Below are positions 61,462 through 64,000 of a stretch of DNA of 64,000 bases, one piece after another. The translations under genes were made by a program, and so were the position numbers. The notes under the pieces were generated by a model. That model did no database searches, was not told the DNA's origin, and saw only the letters and a program-made list of their open reading frames with translations. Origin of the DNA: Jannaschia sp. W003 (GTDB taxonomy: Bacteria; Pseudomonadota; Alphaproteobacteria; Rhodobacterales; Rhodobacteraceae); the NCBI RefSeq assembly GCF_025144335.1, contig NZ_CP083539.1:869501-933500 (forward strand), in the 5' to 3' direction. How positions within the stretch are numbered: the stretch's first letter is position 1; the number at the start of each line of letters is the position of its first letter.

Positions 61462-61539
61462 TCGACGCGCGATCCTTACGCCCGGCGGGGGCCTCTCGTG
61501 CCCCCGCCGCCGTGAATCCGAACCACCGCGAGGGCACTC

Positions 61540-62103
61540 ATGGCCGATCCCGTACTAGTTGACCCGCTCGCCCTCGAGGCCGGCGGCACCTGCGTGAACG
61601 CCTTCGGCAACGCCATCGGCATGCCGCAGCTGTGCGACGCGTGGTTCGCCAACCAGATCTTCTGGCTGCTGGTCGCGCTCGCCGCGATCTACTTCATCCT
61701 CACCCGCGTGGCCCTGCCGCGCATGGGCGCCGTGCTCGCCGAGCGCCAGGGCACGATCTCGAACGACCTGGCCGCCGCCGAGGACCTCAAGCGCCAGGCC
61801 GAGGAGGCCGAGGAGCACTACAACACCGCGCTCGCCGAGGCCCGCGCCGAGGCCCAGCGCATCGGCCAGGAGGCGCGCGACGCCATCAAGGCCGACCTGG
61901 ACAAGGCCATCGCCCGCGCCGACGAGCAGATCGCCGAGCGCACCGCGCAGAGCGAGCGCGAGATCGGCGAGGTGCGCGCCGGCGCCGCCGCCTCCGTGCA
62001 GGAGGTCGCCCGCGACGTGGCCGCCGAGATCGTGCGCGCCCTGGGCGGCGAGCCCGACCAGAGTGCCATCGACGCCGCGGTCGACGCGCGCGTGAAAGGA
62101 TAG
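61540..62103 (+). CDS. ATP synthase F0 subunit b'
   Basis: This 187-residue protein has one membrane helix (residues about 38-56, [16 protein letters not shown]) and a long charged coiled coil forming half of the peripheral stalk. Position between the c and b genes and sequence divergence from the next gene identify it as b' (often called atpG or atpX in alphaproteobacteria). A stretch of about 35 residues precedes the membrane helix, longer than in b. Confidence 0.95.
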   Translation: MADPVLVDPLALEAGGTCVNAFGNAIGMPQLCDAWFANQIFWLLVALAAIYFILTRVALPRMGAVLAERQGTISNDLAAAEDLKRQAEEAEEHYNTALAEARAEAQRIGQEARDAIKADLDKAIARADEQIAERTAQSEREIGEVRAGAAASVQEVARDVAAEIVRALGGEPDQSAIDAAVDARVKG

Positions 62104-62107
62104 ACGG

Positions 62108-62665
62108 ATGCGCTTCCTCGCCACCCTCGCCGCGGCCCTCGCCGCCACGCCCGCCCTCGCCGCCTCGGGGCCGTTCTTCTCGCTGAAGAACACCGACTTC
62201 GTGGTGCTTCTCGGCTTCCTCGTGTTCGTGGGCATCGTCGTCTACTTCAAGGTGCCGCAGCGCCTGTCGGGCATGCTCGACGACCGTGCCGACGGCATCC
62301 GCCGCGACCTCGACGAGGCCCGCGCGATCCGCGAGGAGGCGCAGTCGCTGCTCGCCTCCTACGAGCGCAAGACCCGCGAGGCCAAGGAGCAGGCCGGCGA
62401 CATCGTGGCCGCCGCCCGCCGCGAGGCGCAGGCCGCCGCCGACCACGCCAAGGCCGACCTGGAAACCTCCGTCCAGCGCCGCCTCGCCGGCGCCGAGGAC
62501 CAGATCGCGTCGGCGCGCAACGCCGCCATCCGCGAGGTGCGCGAGCGCGCCATCGCCGTGGCCACCGCCGCCGCCGCCGAGGTGGTCGCCAAGCAGATGA
62601 CCGCCGAGCAGCGCACCGCCGGCATCGACCGCTCGATCGAGACGGTGCAGGCCAAGCTGCATTAG
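62108..62665 (+). CDS. atpF: ATP synthase F0 subunit b
   Basis: This 185-residue protein starts 4 bp after the b' stop. A signal-like N-terminal segment (residues 1-18, ending PALAA) precedes the membrane helix DFVVLLGFLVFVGIVVYF, and the rest is a coiled coil. It forms the peripheral stalk with b'. A strong terminator follows. Confidence 0.96.
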   Translation: MRFLATLAAALAATPALAASGPFFSLKNTDFVVLLGFLVFVGIVVYFKVPQRLSGMLDDRADGIRRDLDEARAIREEAQSLLASYERKTREAKEQAGDIVAAARREAQAAADHAKADLETSVQRRLAGAEDQIASARNAAIREVRERAIAVATAAAAEVVAKQMTAEQRTAGIDRSIETVQAKLH

Positions 62666-62686
62666 GCCCGCCGCCATCCGCACGCG

Positions 62687-62710
62687 GGGGCGCCTTCGGG
62701 CGCCCCTTTG
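62687..62710 (+). terminator. Intrinsic terminator of the ATP synthase F0 operon
   Basis: GGGGCGCC and GGCGCCCC pair perfectly across a TTCG tetraloop, followed by TTTGCGTTT, 22 bp after the atpF stop. Confidence 0.88.
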
Positions 62711-62756
62711 CGTTTCCCCGCCCGCCCGCGCAGGGTGCGGCGCGAGGGAGATCGCG

Positions 62757-63563
62757 ATGCACGACTGGCAGACAATGGACCGCGCGGCGCTGGACGACGC
62801 CTACGCCAACGCCGACCACATCGCGGGGGCCGCCGACTACCCGCCCCGCTGGGCCGCCGAGGCCGCTGCCTTCCGCGAAGGCTTGGGCGCGCGGGCCGAA
62901 ACCCACGCCTACGGCGACCACCCCCGCCAGCGCTTCGACCTGTTCCACCCCGAGGGCACCGCGAAGGGCCTCGCCGTGTTCGTGCACGGCGGCTACTGGC
63001 GCCGCTTCGACCGCACCGACTGGTCGCACCTCGCCGCCGGCGCGCTGGCGCACGGCCATGCGGTGGCGATGCCGGGCTACGTGCTCGCCCCCGAGGCGCG
63101 CATCCGGGAGATCACCGCGATGATCGCGCAGGCCGTCGCCTCGGCGGCGGCGCGCGTGCCCGGCCCCGTGCGGCTGGCGGGGCACAGCGCCGGCGGCCAC
63201 CTCGTGGCGCGCATGGTCATGGCCGACGCCCACCCCGCCTGCGCCGCGCGCATCGCCACCGTCGTGCCGATCTCGCCCGTGGGCGACCTTCGACCCCTCG
63301 TGCCGCAGACGATGAACGCCGACCTCCGCCTCGACGCCGCCGAGGCCGAGGCCGAGAGCCCTGCGCTCGGCACGCCCATTCCCGGCCCGAAGGTCTTCAC
63401 CCACGTCGGCGGAGACGAGCGCCCCGCGTTCCTCTGGCAGGCCGAGCGCCTCGCGGAAGCCTGGCACCACCCCCTGCGCATCCACGAGGGCCGCCACCAC
63501 TTCGACGTCATCGAGGCGTTGGCCGACCCGGACAGCGGGATGGTCGCCGACCTCCTCGCCTGA
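62757..63563 (+). CDS. Alpha/beta hydrolase, kynurenine formamidase-like
   Basis: This 268-residue protein has the HGGYW oxyanion block near residue 77, the nucleophile elbow GHSAGG near 142-147 and a late HH.F segment (GRHHFDVIE) with the catalytic His. The HGGYW form and length fit the eukaryotic-type arylformamidase/carboxylesterase branch. Tryptophan-catabolic partners are not adjacent, so the substrate is uncertain. It lies after the ATP synthase terminator and is convergent with hrpB. Confidence 0.88.
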   Translation: MHDWQTMDRAALDDAYANADHIAGAADYPPRWAAEAAAFREGLGARAETHAYGDHPRQRFDLFHPEGTAKGLAVFVHGGYWRRFDRTDWSHLAAGALAHGHAVAMPGYVLAPEARIREITAMIAQAVASAAARVPGPVRLAGHSAGGHLVARMVMADAHPACAARIATVVPISPVGDLRPLVPQTMNADLRLDAAEAEAESPALGTPIPGPKVFTHVGGDERPAFLWQAERLAEAWHHPLRIHEGRHHFDVIEALADPDSGMVADLLA

Positions 63564-63564
63564 C

Positions 63565-63612
63565 CTTCATCCTGGCGGAAATACTCCGGGGTCCGGGGCA
63601 GAGCCCCGGCGC
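63565..63612 (+). repeat. Dispersed AAATACCTC element, copy I
   Basis: CCTTCATCCTGGCGGAAATA then CTCCGGGG leads into the hairpin CCGGGG-cagag-CCCCGG and GCTTT. It fills the convergent gap between the hydrolase and hrpB, so the hairpin could serve as a terminator for both. Confidence 0.75.
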
Positions 63613-63614
63613 TT

Positions 63615-64000
63615 TCAACTTCTTGGCTTCGCCCGCACCGTCGGCGCCTCCACCGAAGGGTCCTCTGGCCAGGGATGCCGCGGATAGGCTCCCCGCATGT
63701 CGCGCCGCACGTCCGCCCAGCCCCCCTGCCAGAACCCCGGCAGGTCCTGCGTGACGGCCACGGGGCGGCGGGCCGGGGACAGCAGCTCCATGCGCAGGGG
63801 CACGTCGCCCACGCGGGGGTGGCGGGTCTCGCCGAACACCTCCTGCACGCGCAAGGAGACGGTGGGCACGTCGCCCCCGTAGTCGATCGGCACCGCGCGG
63901 CCCAGCGGCGTGCGCCAGGAGGGGGGCGCGCGGCGGTCCAGCTCGGCCCGCTCGGACCAACCCAGCCAGTCCAGCAGCGCGTCGTGCGGATCGAGCCGCC
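63615..64000 (-). CDS. hrpB: ATP-dependent helicase HrpB (3' end only)
   Basis: The frame is open to the window edge, so only the last 127 residues are seen. LDWLGWSERAELDRRAPPS, PIDYGGDVPTVSLRVQEVFG, LLSPARRPVAVTQDLPGFW and ending YPRHPWPEDP with RAKPRS are the conserved C-terminus of HrpB, a DEAH-type RNA helicase-like protein. The helicase motifs lie outside the window. Confidence 0.95.
   Translation of the reverse strand, partial: RLDPHDALLDWLGWSERAELDRRAPPSWRTPLGRAVPIDYGGDVPTVSLRVQEVFGETRHPRVGDVPLRMELLSPARRPVAVTQDLPGFWQGGWADVRRDMRGAYPRHPWPEDPSVEAPTVRAKPRS

Overview
The window is very GC-rich and almost fully coding. It looks like chromosomal DNA of an alphaproteobacterium of the Rhodobacteraceae/roseobacter type. 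Supporting signs are separate b and b' subunits in the F0 cluster (atpI-atpB-atpE-atpB'-atpF), a short-form HisG with HisZ next to HisS, a DUF1489 protein, GcvT-fused demethylase flavoproteins, an RTX protease and a Hint-domain protein, and a dispersed intergenic repeat. No tRNA, rRNA, CRISPR array or intact insertion sequence was found.

Layout. 1-3.5 kb: the start of an MttB-like methyltransferase, divergent from a GcvT-type FAD demethylase. 3.6-12.7 kb: a small ion channel, then surface-glycan genes (a CapD-type dehydratase, a UDP-sulfoquinovose-synthase-like enzyme, a 4-epimerase-like SDR, a GT4 enzyme with an extra degenerate domain, a coiled-coil partner, a CgeB-like protein) and a small-molecule kinase. 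12.8-15.1 kb: a beta-keto acid cleavage enzyme and a carnitine dehydrogenase/thioesterase fusion, a route from carnitine to glycine betaine. 15.1-17 kb: a YgiB/YgiC-like pair. 17.1-19.9 kb: an accessory patch of less GC-rich DNA with a TopAI(YjhX)/YjhQ-like toxin-antitoxin pair, an Imm11-like orphan and non-coding remnants. 19.9-26.8 kb: class II ribonucleotide reductase, DUF1489, a second GcvT-type demethylase, a small exported protein and a DUF938 methyltransferase. 27-37 kb: a NYN-domain gene with an apparent 5' frameshift, then a long minus-strand operon for purine oxidation and uptake (xdhA-xdhB-xdhC, ABC ATPase, two permeases, BMP-type binding protein) ending in a strong terminator.

37-46 kb: dnaE, a serralysin-like RTX protease, hisS-hisZ-hisG and slyX. 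46.5-50.8 kb: a sugar-type ABC operon without an ATPase gene, preceded by a LacI-type operator-like palindrome, then a DenD-like dehydrogenase. 51-59.8 kb: a tiny His/Cys-rich exported peptide, an adenosine-kinase-like gene with a decayed copy of its own 3' end nearby, nth, a Hint protein, an Ada-like regulator/methyltransferase, an OmpA lipoprotein, a FadR-type regulator, a GT4 enzyme, an SPL-like radical SAM protein and an ArsR regulator with a perfect operator palindrome. 60-64 kb: the ATP synthase F0 operon, an alpha/beta hydrolase and the 3' end of hrpB.

Two themes stand out. The first is catabolism of methylated amines and carnitine: carnitine is converted to glycine betaine next to two GcvT-type demethylases and an MttB homologue. 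The second is a dispersed repeat family (about nine copies of an AAATACCTCGGGG element with GC hairpins, and three copies of a double palindrome). It has formed a 58-bp-arm inverted repeat between convergent genes and lies in frame inside xdhA and xdhB. I did not find a clearly new multi-gene system. The best candidates for novelty are the 17-20 kb toxin-antitoxin/immunity patch, the repeat-derived protein inserts, and the sulfoquinovose-synthase-like gene paired with a CapD-type dehydratase.
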